Assembly: GCA_011369465.1 (NCBI GenBank)
Contig: DRQG01000003.1
Location: 1-46,457, forward strand
Direction: 5' to 3'
Origin: Caldithrix abyssi
GTDB taxonomy: Bacteria > Calditrichota > Calditrichia > Calditrichales > Calditrichaceae
Length of the DNA: 46,457 nt
Part shown: piece after piece, positions 1-9,490 of the stretch
How the letters are laid out: each line of letters starts with the position of its first letter
Numbering within the stretch: position 1 is the first letter of the stretch
Program-made: the position numbers and the translations under genes
The notes under the pieces: generated by a model
Database searches by the model: none
What the model was told of the DNA's origin: nothing
Seen by the model: only the letters and a program-made list of their open reading frames with translations

Positions 1-161
1 AAAGAAACCTGCTTTGTGAGTTCGGTACCGTGTCCCCGATATTGGGTAAATAAAAAATCCAACGTTGCCTGTTTATCTGTGAAGGCCTTTTCAATTTTTG
101 GTATCAGCTTTTTAGCACGACCGTTGGCCGCATTGGGGTTGTAAATAATCAATAATTTCAT
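1..161 (-). CDS. Diacylglycerol/lipid kinase family protein, N-terminal part (cut by window edge)
   Basis: Reading leftwards from an ATG at 161 gives an open frame of about 53 codons that runs off the left edge. It begins MKLLIIYNPNAANGRAKKL and continues through LDFLFTQYRGHGTELTKQ. The IYNPNA(A)xGR(A)KK start followed by the T..GHGTEL segment is the N-terminal signature of the DAGK catalytic domain (YegS/LCB5/DgkB family), soluble kinases that phosphorylate diacylglycerol or related lipids at the inner membrane. The GGDGT-type active-site motif would lie beyond the window, so catalytic competence cannot be judged. It lies 44 nt downstream of the hybrid kinase on the same strand. I see no strong ribosome-binding site. 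The family call is fairly sure; the substrate is unknown. Confidence 0.7.
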   Translation of the reverse strand, partial: MKLLIIYNPNAANGRAKKLIPKIEKAFTDKQATLDFLFTQYRGHGTELTKQVS

Positions 162-205
162 AAACAAATACTTTTCGATTAAAGGGATTTATGGGTTGGA
201 AGAGT

Positions 206-3200
206 TTATAACCGGGCTTTCGTTTTTTTGAACGCTTTGAGCGTTTCCCGAATTTTAACACCCAGAGCTTCCGGAGTAAAAGGCTTCTGGATGAAATGGG
301 TATCCTGGAATAAGATGCCCTGATGAACAATTTCATCATCCGTGTAACCGGACATATACAGCACCGCCATATCCTGATGCTCTTCCGTAATGCGTTCCGC
401 CAGATCTCTTCCGCTCATACCGGGCATAACCACATCGGTAAGAAGCAGGTCTATATGCCCGTCAAAATCTTGCACTACCGCTAAAGCCTCTTCGCCATCT
501 GCCGCTTCCAGCACCTTGTAACCATTGGACTTCAGCATCTTGCAGATCATCACACGCAGACTTTGTTCATCTTCTACAACAAGGATGGTTTCTGTGCCTT
601 GCAGCTTTTTAGTCAATTTTACAGATTGGCGGGAAAAGGAGATTACGTCATTTACTTTTGGAAAGAATAATTTGAAAGAAGTACCCTTACCCTCCTCACT
701 TTCCAGCAAAATGTATCCTTTACTCTGTTTTACAATACCGAAGACGGTAGAAAGCCCCAGACCGGTTCCCTCGCCTTTTTTCTTTGTTGTAAAAAAGGGA
801 TCGAAGATTTTTGAGTGATACTCTTTTTTAATGCCGAGTCCGGTATCACGTACTTCAACCATTATGTATTCCATGGGGGTCATAAATCGGTTTTTCTCAA
901 AAACGGGATGTTGCGGATGAATTTTTTTTGTTTCAATAGAAATTTTCCCGCCCTTTGGCATAGCATCCCGGGCATTTAAAACCAGATTCATTATGACCTG
1001 CTCTATTTGTCCGGGATCGGCATATATGTTGCCCAGATCCGGATCGAGGCGGAACCACAGCTCTATGTTTTCCCGGATCAACCGATTCAGCATTTTTTCC
1101 ATATCACGGATTAACAGGTTTACATCAATTACTTTTGGCTGCAAAATTTGCCGGCGGGAAAAGGCCAAAAGCTGCCGAACCAATGCCGCTGCCCGCTCAC
1201 CGGCTTTATCGATTTCCAGAATACTCTCATACCACTCATTTTTTTCCTCGATTTCCGAAAGTATTAAATCACTATATCCGCGAATTATAGCAATAAGATT
1301 GTTGAAATCATGGGCAATGCCTCCGGCCAGTTTCCCTATGGCCTCCATCTTTTGCGACTGCCTGAGTTGGTCTTCCAGATTACGTTGGTGTGTCACGTCC
1401 GCCACGACAATCAGAACCTGTCGGCTTAGCCCATTATCCTCCTTTAGCGGTTGTATATGAATATGAAAATAATATTTATGCATATTTCTTTCCAGTTCGG
1501 CGTCATATTTAAGAGAAATGCCGGTCGATAAAACATGCTCTACTTTATTTTTGAACTCCTCTCTTCTCTCTTCGGGTATTCTGGGGATAATTGATTGACC
1601 GATGAGGGTTTCCGCAGATTCTCTGAATCGGGCGGCCAGAGCCTCGTTAATGAAGGTTATAATTCCTTCCCTGTCACAGGAAACAATGTAATGTTCCAGA
1701 CTACTTACCAGCTTTTTATATTTTTCTTCGCTGATACGCAGCATATTTTCCACATGTCGTCGAACGGAGATTTGCTCGTTTAACTTTGTATTTATTTGTT
1801 CCAGTTCTTTATTTCTCTTTTTCACCTGTTTCATGCGGATATAAAAAATTAAATAAGCAATTAACAGAAGCAGGATTGCCATGGAAATTCTGAACCACCA
1901 TGTCTGCCAGAAAGGTGGCAGAATAACTAAATTGAGTAAAATACCTTTTTCGTTCCACACTCCTCGCGAAGAGACGCCCGTAATACGAATAGGATATTCA
2001 CCCGGTGGTAGATTGATCAGAGATAAATAATTTCGGTTGTTTAAAAATCGCCATTTGGATTCAAGACCCTCAATTTTATACGCATAATAATTTTTCGCCG
2101 GATTTGTGTAATCGAGGATAGCAAATTCGATATAAAATGTATGTGTGGACCACGGAAACTCCAACCGACTATCGTTTGCCAAAAATACCGGATAACTCTC
2201 CGCTTTTTGATCGTTAAATGGTGACGACTCTGTTTTTATCCCTGTAATAACTATCTCAGGAGTTCGCCGTCCGTATTCAATTTCGAACGGATTAAAATAA
2301 GTAATACCATCGTGGTGGCCAAAATACATTATCCCGTCGGGCGCATTAAAAAAAGCATTGTTATTAAAACTGTCGTCCAATAATCCATCTTTAGCTGTGT
2401 AGCTTAAAAATGTATTGTGAATAATATTCAGATAGACGATGCCTTTACTCGTGCTAATCCATAAATTATTTTGAGAATCGGCCAATATACCTACAACACG
2501 ATTAGAAGGAAATCCGTTTGCTTCATTGAACAATTTTCCTTCCTTAGTTCTCGGATTGTAGCGAATTAACCCCCTTCCTGTCCCAATCCATATTTCGTTA
2601 TTAACATCTTCAAATAAAGTATTTACCTGTTTTATGGTAAAGTTTTTAAGGTTTTTTATTTCGGAAACATGTCCTATTATTTTTTTATTATATTTATCCA
2701 CTATATCCAGGCCGTTTTTTGTTCCGACCCATATATATCCGGCGCTGTCCTGCATAACTGTGCGAATCATATTACTGGAAAGCGTTTGACTGTCTTCTTT
2801 AGCGTAGATGTAGCGATTTATCTTATTATTAAATCTATCAAAATGGAATAAACCCCTTTTACTTGTTCCAATCCAAATATCGCCGTCCAGGTCCTCATAA
2901 AGCGTAATAATATTTGATCTTGTCAAAATTTCAAATTCCGGGTTTAATTCTGTCGGATTAATTATTTTTTCTTTTCTTTTATCAAACAGCATTACGCCGT
3001 TAAACAATGTTCCCACCCACAATTGGTCGGCAGAATCTTCCAATAGACTGGTAATTTTTTTAAACCTCTGGTATTTTTTCGTTTTACCGTTGCCATAGTA
3101 GTACTTTGATTTCCCCGTTTTTAAGTCCATCTTAAGAAGACCGCCGTTGACGAATCCCAGCCATAACACGCTGTCCCGGTCTCTTACGATTGCAAAAATC

Positions 3201-4372
3201 CGTGAACGATCCAAATACGGAAAGGTATCCTTAAAAAATGTTTTATTATGAAATCCTTTTTGTGGAAGCAAAAAGCGATCAACTCCACTATCTTTTGTCC
3301 CAATCCACAGGTTACCGCTTTTGTCTTCAAAGAGTGTGTTTATTCGATGTGAAGAGAGGCCGGACTCAAGATGCTTGTCCGAGGTATATATGGTATGGCT
3401 GCCTGTTACCGGGTCAAATTGTATAAGCCCTCGATACATGGTGCCAATCCAAAGAGTTCCTGTATGGTCTTCCAGAATAGTCTGAATTCCTATGATTTGT
3501 TTTGGCGGTAATTTCATATTAAGATTGTCGTAAAAGGTGTACCTTCCCGTTTCAAGATTGTACCGGCAAAGTATTCCCCCATAAAAACCTAACCATAAAA
3601 TATTATTTTTGCCCCGGGTTACCGCCCAGATTTTATATCTTTTAATTTTTCGCGATTTTATCAACTTTTCCGGCAATTCGATTGTATAGCGTGTAAAAGT
3701 AGCGGAATTGGGGTTATATTTATTCAAAACGCCATCTATGCTTACCACCCACAAATTACCATTATCATCTTCTAAAATGCTTTTAATTACATCATGGCTT
3801 AAACTTTGCGGGTTGTACGGGTCATTTTTAAAGGCAATAAATTTACGGGTGGTTGTATCATATTTTTTTATTCCATTGGTTCTTAATCCGACCCAGATGT
3901 TTCTATCATTGCTCACGTATAAACAAGAAACATGGCTTGGAAGAATGCCTCTTTTGGGGATTGTTTCTTTTTTAAAATAAATACGATAGCTGTTATTAAG
4001 CATATCAAAACGGCATAACCCGTTGTCGGTTCCAATCCAATATACAAAATTACTATCCGGGTCTTCGACTATAGCCGTTATTTTTGAGGATGGAAGTGAG
4101 TTGGGTTGTTGCGGATTATGTGAAAATACTCTAATTTTATTTCCGTCATATAGATGGAGGCCGTCTCGCGTACCAATAAATATAAATCCCTTTCTATCCT
4201 GATAAATACAATTTATGATAGAGTTCTGCATCCCTTCTGCACGTCCTAAATGTCGGAAACTGAGCAGGGAATGTTGATTGCTGCTTTCAGGATATGAATA
4301 AGTGAAAACGATCAGGATAAAAATAAAAACCCAAATGATATTTAAGGATTTTTCAATTTTTTTGATGGTCAT
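206..4372 (-). CDS. Hybrid sensor histidine kinase with two-component regulator propellers
   Basis: A 1388-residue one-protein signalling system. After an N-terminal hydrophobic signal (about residues 10-27) come 14 blade repeats of the WIGT..GL..(F/Y)D type, enough for two seven-bladed propellers, to about residue 700. A Y_Y_Y domain (about 755-820) and one membrane helix (about 829-848) follow. The cytoplasmic part has a PAS domain (about 880-1000), a HisKA H-box AHDFNN with phospho-acceptor H1021, an HATPase with N (NLVLNARDA) and G boxes (DTGLGI, GTGLGL), and a C-terminal receiver with phospho-acceptor D1313 in LLLTDVVMPG. The architecture matches periplasmic glycan or nutrient sensors of the HTCS class, but there is no AraC-type DNA-binding domain after the receiver, so output must pass to another protein. 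It is divergent from the amidase gene at 4467. The ligand is unknown. Confidence 0.93.
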   Translation of the reverse strand: MTIKKIEKSLNIIWVFIFILIVFTYSYPESSNQHSLLSFRHLGRAEGMQNSIINCIYQDRKGFIFIGTRDGLHLYDGNKIRVFSHNPQQPNSLPSSKITAIVEDPDSNFVYWIGTDNGLCRFDMLNNSYRIYFKKETIPKRGILPSHVSCLYVSNDRNIWVGLRTNGIKKYDTTTRKFIAFKNDPYNPQSLSHDVIKSILEDDNGNLWVVSIDGVLNKYNPNSATFTRYTIELPEKLIKSRKIKRYKIWAVTRGKNNILWLGFYGGILCRYNLETGRYTFYDNLNMKLPPKQIIGIQTILEDHTGTLWIGTMYRGLIQFDPVTGSHTIYTSDKHLESGLSSHRINTLFEDKSGNLWIGTKDSGVDRFLLPQKGFHNKTFFKDTFPYLDRSRIFAIVRDRDSVLWLGFVNGGLLKMDLKTGKSKYYYGNGKTKKYQRFKKITSLLEDSADQLWVGTLFNGVMLFDKRKEKIINPTELNPEFEILTRSNIITLYEDLDGDIWIGTSKRGLFHFDRFNNKINRYIYAKEDSQTLSSNMIRTVMQDSAGYIWVGTKNGLDIVDKYNKKIIGHVSEIKNLKNFTIKQVNTLFEDVNNEIWIGTGRGLIRYNPRTKEGKLFNEANGFPSNRVVGILADSQNNLWISTSKGIVYLNIIHNTFLSYTAKDGLLDDSFNNNAFFNAPDGIMYFGHHDGITYFNPFEIEYGRRTPEIVITGIKTESSPFNDQKAESYPVFLANDSRLEFPWSTHTFYIEFAILDYTNPAKNYYAYKIEGLESKWRFLNNRNYLSLINLPPGEYPIRITGVSSRGVWNEKGILLNLVILPPFWQTWWFRISMAILLLLIAYLIFYIRMKQVKKRNKELEQINTKLNEQISVRRHVENMLRISEEKYKKLVSSLEHYIVSCDREGIITFINEALAARFRESAETLIGQSIIPRIPEERREEFKNKVEHVLSTGISLKYDAELERNMHKYYFHIHIQPLKEDNGLSRQVLIVVADVTHQRNLEDQLRQSQKMEAIGKLAGGIAHDFNNLIAIIRGYSDLILSEIEEKNEWYESILEIDKAGERAAALVRQLLAFSRRQILQPKVIDVNLLIRDMEKMLNRLIRENIELWFRLDPDLGNIYADPGQIEQVIMNLVLNARDAMPKGGKISIETKKIHPQHPVFEKNRFMTPMEYIMVEVRDTGLGIKKEYHSKIFDPFFTTKKKGEGTGLGLSTVFGIVKQSKGYILLESEEGKGTSFKLFFPKVNDVISFSRQSVKLTKKLQGTETILVVEDEQSLRVMICKMLKSNGYKVLEAADGEEALAVVQDFDGHIDLLLTDVVMPGMSGRDLAERITEEHQDMAVLYMSGYTDDEIVHQGILFQDTHFIQKPFTPEALGVKIRETLKAFKKTKARL

Positions 4373-4466
4373 AGTATTTATATCGTAAGTAGAGGATCAT
4401 AAATTATTAATTTTTTTACATGATTACCATTATTTTTTCATATTTCTCATCAACCAGGGACTTAAA

Positions 4467-5081
4467 ATGAAGATTTTTACCATCCTGAGTGTATTGGCAA
4501 TTATTATTTATGGATGTGCTTCGGGTAAACAAATACAAGAAAGAAAGCATATTCCTTTCTCAAATGACCTGAACATCATTACCCCGGCTGAATGGGGAGG
4601 AAGCGCAATAACAGACAGCCTGCCGGTTCATGAGATAAGTAAAATTACTATACACCATGGGGGAGTCTATTTCTCGCCGGATAGTGATGCTGTAGCCTAT
4701 ATCCGTGAATTGCAGTCCTGGAGCCGGAATAATAAACATTGGATCGATATCCCTTACCACTATATGATTGACTTTGAGGGGAAAATATACGAAGCCCGTC
4801 CGATTCGTTTTCCGGGTGATACCAATACGTCTTATGATCCTCGTGGCCATGCGCTAATCTGTGTTATCGGCAACTTTGAAAAGCAGCATGTGAACGATAA
4901 ACAATTGAACAGTTTAAGCCGGCTTATTGCCCGGTTAATGAAAAAATACCATGTCCCATTAAATGAGGTAAAGACCCATAGAGATTATGCAGAAACCTTA
5001 TGCCCCGGTAAAAATCTGTATCGCTACTTTCAAAACGGATCTATCCAAAAACGCATAAAGGATGTCCTATCAAATAAATAA
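4467..5081 (+). CDS. N-acetylmuramoyl-L-alanine amidase (PGRP/Amidase_2 type) lipoprotein
   Basis: A 204-residue lipoprotein with signal MKIFTILSVLAIIIYGC (lipobox, lipidated C17). The rest is an Amidase_2/PGRP fold. The putative zinc ligands are H63 or H64 (TIHHGG), H171 (THRDYA) and C179 (LCPGK), with the family's DIPYHYMIDFEGKIYE segment between them. Such enzymes cut the bond between N-acetylmuramic acid and L-alanine in peptidoglycan. Membrane anchoring suggests periplasmic wall recycling or remodelling, like AmiD of enterobacteria. All key residues appear present. A short AGGGA lies about 9 nt before the ATG. It is divergent from the large sensor kinase with 94 nt between starts, so the two may share a regulatory region. 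Confidence 0.88.
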   Translation: MKIFTILSVLAIIIYGCASGKQIQERKHIPFSNDLNIITPAEWGGSAITDSLPVHEISKITIHHGGVYFSPDSDAVAYIRELQSWSRNNKHWIDIPYHYMIDFEGKIYEARPIRFPGDTNTSYDPRGHALICVIGNFEKQHVNDKQLNSLSRLIARLMKKYHVPLNEVKTHRDYAETLCPGKNLYRYFQNGSIQKRIKDVLSNK

Positions 5082-5101
5082 ACGGCCTGAATAATTTCCA
5101 G

Positions 5102-6325
5102 TCAAATTTTCTGTGGACTTAAAAATTGATAGGGGTCAATATTCCATTTAAGGGGCTGAACGGTAGATTGAATATGAAGATTTATTTTATCTTCTTCATT
5201 TAAATTTAAGTCATAGGGCGCAACGAAAATCTTCCACCGTGGATCATAAATGACTCGAACTACGGGTCTTAAAGGGGCTTCCTGATTTACGGCAATAACT
5301 ACGGCAAACAGGCCATTAGAAAGCTTCACTAAAGTACCTACAGGATATATACTCATCGCTTTGATAAATTTTTCGGCCAATTCTTTCTCAAAAAAGTATC
5401 CGTTTAGATCGTAAATGGTTTTTAATGCTTTAACAGGTTCTTTTGCTTTACTGTATATTGTTTCCGAAATCAACGTGTCGTACACATTAACCAAAGCAAC
5501 CATCTGCGTACCCAGATAGATTTGGTCTCCCTTTAATCCTTGCGGATAACCTAAGCCGTCATATTGCTCATGATGTTCCAAAGCTATTTGAGAGACCTCT
5601 TGAGGGAGATCGTCGATACTGGACAGAATTTCATGTCCATACAAGGTGTGCTTTTTTACCGTTTCAAACTCTTCCAGGGTCAGCTTTCCGGGTTTATTGA
5701 GTATCTCCAACGGAATGCGTATTTTGCCAATATCATGCAACAATGCACCCATGGCAATTTTTTTGAGTTCTTCATTATCTATTTCCAAATACTGGCCAAA
5801 AACCGATACCAGCACACTGGTGCGAATGGAATGCATGAATGTAAATTCATCTTTTTCTTTTATATTCATTAAGGAAAGCAGCGCATTTTGATTTCGGGTA
5901 ATTGAATCAATTATTTTTTCGGTTACATGATCTATTTTTTGGATTTCGACATCTTTTCCTTCTTTAAGATCCTCTTCCACCCCTTTTACGATTTCTTTGG
6001 CCTCATTTTTAATTTCTTCCGCTCTGCGCCATTCTTCGCGCAAAGAAACCGGTTTTGGGATCATGGGAATTTGTTCTGCAACCTGATCCCATTCATTTTC
6101 AAAAACCTTCTTGATTTCTTCCTTCGGCGGTACTTCAATTATGTCCAATCCTTTGGTTGTATCTATATATACTTCACGGATTCCTGAGGTTTGTATTTTA
6201 AAGAGCATTTTATCATTCTTTATAAGGCCGCGATGCCAAAGGAAGGGATGTTTGATCCACGGGGCATTGAAATCGTGGATATAGACGCCTTTGCAAAGTT
6301 TATCTACACTTATTTTTTTTATCAT
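5102..6325 (-). CDS. HD-GYP domain protein with DUF3391 N-terminus (probable c-di-GMP phosphodiesterase)
   Basis: A 407-residue cytoplasmic protein. Residues 1-65 match the DUF3391 N-terminal region found ahead of HD-GYP domains (start MIKKISVDKLCKGVYI, then KHPFLWHRG). A charged, probably helical linker follows (about 70-140). The HD-GYP domain spans about 150-330, with H165, the HD pair H197-D198 in LLHDIGKIRIP, H226 and H231, the HH pair at 251-252, and the GYP motif at 259-261 in YDGLGYP. All metal-binding residues appear intact, so hydrolysis of cyclic di-GMP is expected. The C-terminal 70 residues resemble the beta-rich tail common in this subgroup. It is convergent with the amidase gene, with 20 nt between ends. 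The target of regulation cannot be told from the context. Confidence 0.9.
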   Translation of the reverse strand: MIKKISVDKLCKGVYIHDFNAPWIKHPFLWHRGLIKNDKMLFKIQTSGIREVYIDTTKGLDIIEVPPKEEIKKVFENEWDQVAEQIPMIPKPVSLREEWRRAEEIKNEAKEIVKGVEEDLKEGKDVEIQKIDHVTEKIIDSITRNQNALLSLMNIKEKDEFTFMHSIRTSVLVSVFGQYLEIDNEELKKIAMGALLHDIGKIRIPLEILNKPGKLTLEEFETVKKHTLYGHEILSSIDDLPQEVSQIALEHHEQYDGLGYPQGLKGDQIYLGTQMVALVNVYDTLISETIYSKAKEPVKALKTIYDLNGYFFEKELAEKFIKAMSIYPVGTLVKLSNGLFAVVIAVNQEAPLRPVVRVIYDPRWKIFVAPYDLNLNEEDKINLHIQSTVQPLKWNIDPYQFLSPQKI

Positions 6326-6480
6326 TCAGATAACACGAAGCTAAATAATTTTACCCGGAAAATGTCTATATACTCGTATTCCTAACGGGGAAAGATTAGT
6401 TATATCAAAAAAAATGTCTCTTTTCTTTTGTATTTTGTTAATTTAGCTATATTCACAAGCATCGAAGACAAGGAGGTTCC

Positions 6481-8334
6481 ATGATTCGGAATATTTCCAA
6501 ATACTTTATCACCTTTCTTTTCCCTTTTTTTCTTTTACTTTCTTGTGATGAAAAGCCTCAATATTCCAAGCATGAGTATAACATCCCCATGCGCGATGGG
6601 AAAAAACTATTCACTGCTGTTTACATGCCCAAAGAGGGTAGCCAAAAATATCCGATTTTAATCTGGAGAACGCCATATAGCGTTCATCCGTACGGTGAAG
6701 ATAAGTTCCCCAAAAAATTCGGCCCCTCGCCTTTGTTTGTTGATGAGGGCTATATCTTTGTTTATCAGGATGTGCGCGGACGTTTTATGTCCGAAGGTGA
6801 ATTTGTAAATATGCGTCCCTATATTCCCAATAAATCCGATTCTCTGACCATTGACGAAACAACCGATACCTACGATACCATCAATTGGCTGGTTAAAAAT
6901 ATCCCCAATAATAACGGAAAAGTCGGTATGTGGGGTATTTCCTATCCCGGTTTTTACAGTAGTATGGGGTTGATTGACGCGCACCCGGCGCTCAAAGCCG
7001 TCTCGCCGCAGGCGCCTATTGCCGATTGGTTTGTGGGCGATGATATGCACCACAACGGGGCTTTTACTCTAATGCTGGCCTTTAATTTCTTTGCCAATTT
7101 CGGTCAACCCCGCCCGGAACCGACGACCCAATGGCCGCCACGTTTTAAACACGGTACACCCGACGGTTACCGCTTTTTCCTGGATATGGGGCCCCTGCTC
7201 AATGCCAATGGCAAATATTTGCACAATAAAGTCGATTTCTGGAATAAGGCTATGCAGCACGGCACTTATGACGAATTTTGGCAATCGCGCAACATTTTAC
7301 CTCATCTGAAAAATATCAAACCCGCTGTTTTGGTGGTGGGCGGCTGGTACGACGGGGAAGATTTATACGGTACGTTGGAAACCTATCGAGCTATAGAAAA
7401 AAACAATCCCGGCATTCATAACCATCTGGTCATGGGGCCGTGGGGTCACGGCGGCTGGGCACGTACCGATGGCGACTGGCTTGGTAATATCTGGTTTGGC
7501 GCGAAAACATCCCATTGGTATCAAAAAGAAATTGAGCTAAGTTTTTTTAATTATTTTTTGAAGGAAAAAGGCGAACTGCATCTGCCCGAGGCTTTCGCTT
7601 TCGATACGGGTAAAAACCGTTGGCAGCAATTTAAAACCTGGCCGCCTCTGGAACTGCAAAAATCCGCATTGTATTTACATCCCGGCGAAAGACTCGATTT
7701 TTCGGAACCGACCGAGAGAGGTCTCTCTTACGATGAATATATCAGTGACCCGAACCGCCCGGTACCGTTTGTCAACCGGCTGACAACCCGCTGGGGTAAA
7801 AAGTTTTTAGCCGAAGACCAGCGTTTTGCCTGGCAACGTCCGGATGTGCTTTCCTACGAATCCGAAATTCTGAGCGATTCATTAACCCTGGCAGGCGGTT
7901 TAACGGCCGATTTGTATGTTTCCACCAGCGGTACGGACTGCGATTGGGTGGTAAAACTGATTGATGTTTATCCGGATACCTTCCGATATCAACAGGAAGA
8001 TAAGAAACAATTACCAATGGGCGGATATCAACGTTTGGTCCGTGCCGAGATTATGCGCAGTAAATTCCGCGATAGCTACTCAGAGCCTAAACCGATGGAA
8101 CCCAACAAAATTACCCGCATTCGATATAAACTGCAGGATATTTATCACACCTTTTTACCCGGGCACAAAATAATGATTCAGGTGCAAAGCAGCTGGTTCC
8201 CGCTGTTTGACCGTAATCCGCAGATCTTCACCGATATTTATAATGCGCAGGAATCAGATTTTAAAAAGGCGGTGCAGCGGGTTTATCATTCCAAACAATA
8301 TCCGTCGCGGTTAATTGTGAACCTGCTTAACTGA
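6481..8334 (+). CDS. CocE/NonD family (peptidase S15-like) hydrolase, lipoprotein
   Basis: A 617-residue alpha/beta hydrolase with a lipoprotein signal ending LLLSC (C22). The N-terminal half is an X-Pro dipeptidyl-peptidase/CocE catalytic domain. The nucleophile S154 sits in MWGISYPGF (GxSxxG), the acid D291 in GGWYDGED, and the base H323 in MGPWGHGGW. The C-terminal part (about 370-617) is the jelly-roll domain of the family (PepX_C). Members hydrolyse esters, acyl groups or proline peptides, and the substrate cannot be read from sequence. The start is well fixed by AAGGAGG at 6470-6476, five bases before the ATG. It probably acts in the periplasm or at a membrane surface. Confidence 0.9.
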   Translation: MIRNISKYFITFLFPFFLLLSCDEKPQYSKHEYNIPMRDGKKLFTAVYMPKEGSQKYPILIWRTPYSVHPYGEDKFPKKFGPSPLFVDEGYIFVYQDVRGRFMSEGEFVNMRPYIPNKSDSLTIDETTDTYDTINWLVKNIPNNNGKVGMWGISYPGFYSSMGLIDAHPALKAVSPQAPIADWFVGDDMHHNGAFTLMLAFNFFANFGQPRPEPTTQWPPRFKHGTPDGYRFFLDMGPLLNANGKYLHNKVDFWNKAMQHGTYDEFWQSRNILPHLKNIKPAVLVVGGWYDGEDLYGTLETYRAIEKNNPGIHNHLVMGPWGHGGWARTDGDWLGNIWFGAKTSHWYQKEIELSFFNYFLKEKGELHLPEAFAFDTGKNRWQQFKTWPPLELQKSALYLHPGERLDFSEPTERGLSYDEYISDPNRPVPFVNRLTTRWGKKFLAEDQRFAWQRPDVLSYESEILSDSLTLAGGLTADLYVSTSGTDCDWVVKLIDVYPDTFRYQQEDKKQLPMGGYQRLVRAEIMRSKFRDSYSEPKPMEPNKITRIRYKLQDIYHTFLPGHKIMIQVQSSWFPLFDRNPQIFTDIYNAQESDFKKAVQRVYHSKQYPSRLIVNLLN

Positions 8335-8410
8335 TTTTCTATTTATGATACAGCTCCCTGCTGGCTTTTGCGGATTTTAGTTTTCTAAGCGCCATATTTC
8401 GCAGTCCGTT

Positions 8411-9490
8411 TTATCGATATGCTGCCCGATTAATGTCCTCCAGGGTCTTCAACACTTTTGGCGGATTGAGATAACGAGCTAAGAATTTATATATTTTTAA
8501 GCGAATTTCCCGCGCCTTTTTGGTATCCATGCGGTCAAAGGAATGCCCGCCTGGTATATCTTTGAAAATTTCGTATTCAAATTTCTTGCCGGCCGCTTTC
8601 AGCGATTTTATCAGATGTTCCACTTCCAGCACATTTACATCAGCGTCATTGGTGTTGGTATGGATTAACAGCGGGGTGTTTTGCAGTTTTTCGGCATTCC
8701 AGGCCGGCGAGCGGCGGCGGTATTCGTTCACATCCTCGTATGCCGTTTTACCGATATGATAATCGGCAGAATACAGATCACGGTAAGATTGGGTTTTATA
8801 ACCCATACGTGCTACTAAATCGCTTACCGGTACCCCGGCAAAGGCACATTGGTAATCATCAGGATGGTTAAAAATGTTGAACAGGGCAATCAATCCTCCG
8901 TGACTCCAACCGATAATGCCCACCCGGTCGGCATCGACAAAATCATAGTTTTCCAGAATGTGGTTCTTGGCCGAATAGACATCCTCCACTTCCAACCCGC
9001 CATAGTCGATCTTTTCATAATGGGCTTTGCCGTACCCTGTACTGCCGCGGTATTCCGGAGCAACCACAATGTAGCCCTGGGCCATCATTTCCCGGATGAT
9101 ATGGGTATAATAGGTGGTAAAATCGCCGTGCACGCCGCCGTGCGGAAAAACCAGCAAAGGATATTTTTTGGAATAATTGACCGTTTTAGGAATAAACACA
9201 TAGCTCCAGAATTTAACCGGATTGCCGGCGCCCTGTGCGGTGGGATTCTTCTCTTTCCATTTGGGCGGGCCGGTAATATAAATTTTGTCGATAAAAGCCA
9301 CGTCACCCACCCGTTGCTGCCAGCGCACATCATCAACCATCTTTTCCAAACGGTCCAGGCGGTGTTCCAGGTGATTGTTGTATTTTTTTAATTTTTCCAG
9401 CTCTTCTTTTAACGGCTCGTTACTTGCTTGCGACCACACATTCATGGCAAATAATAGCAAGCTTGAGAAAACGATAATTATGCTTTTCAT
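8411..9490 (-). CDS. Prolyl-oligopeptidase-family (S9-like) alpha/beta hydrolase, secreted
   Basis: A 359-residue secreted hydrolase. A signal peptide (MKSIIIVFSSLLLFAMNVWS) is followed by a charged heptad-like helix (about residues 22-57) and then a single alpha/beta-hydrolase domain. The oxyanion region is FPHGGVHGD, the nucleophile S196 is in GWSHGG, the acid is probably D282 in NDADVNV, and the base is H316 in GGHSFDRMD. The catalytic domain is of acylaminoacyl-peptidase/dipeptidyl-peptidase type (S9), but the usual beta-propeller is absent. The start chosen is ATG 9490: an AAGGAG site (9500-9505) lies 9 nt before it, whereas the upstream in-frame TTG at 9499 abuts that site. The substrate is unknown; peptide or ester are both possible. 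It is convergent with the CocE-like gene and divergent from the LamG gene. Confidence 0.85.
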   Translation of the reverse strand: MKSIIIVFSSLLLFAMNVWSQASNEPLKEELEKLKKYNNHLEHRLDRLEKMVDDVRWQQRVGDVAFIDKIYITGPPKWKEKNPTAQGAGNPVKFWSYVFIPKTVNYSKKYPLLVFPHGGVHGDFTTYYTHIIREMMAQGYIVVAPEYRGSTGYGKAHYEKIDYGGLEVEDVYSAKNHILENYDFVDADRVGIIGWSHGGLIALFNIFNHPDDYQCAFAGVPVSDLVARMGYKTQSYRDLYSADYHIGKTAYEDVNEYRRRSPAWNAEKLQNTPLLIHTNTNDADVNVLEVEHLIKSLKAAGKKFEYEIFKDIPGGHSFDRMDTKKAREIRLKIYKFLARYLNPPKVLKTLEDINRAAYR

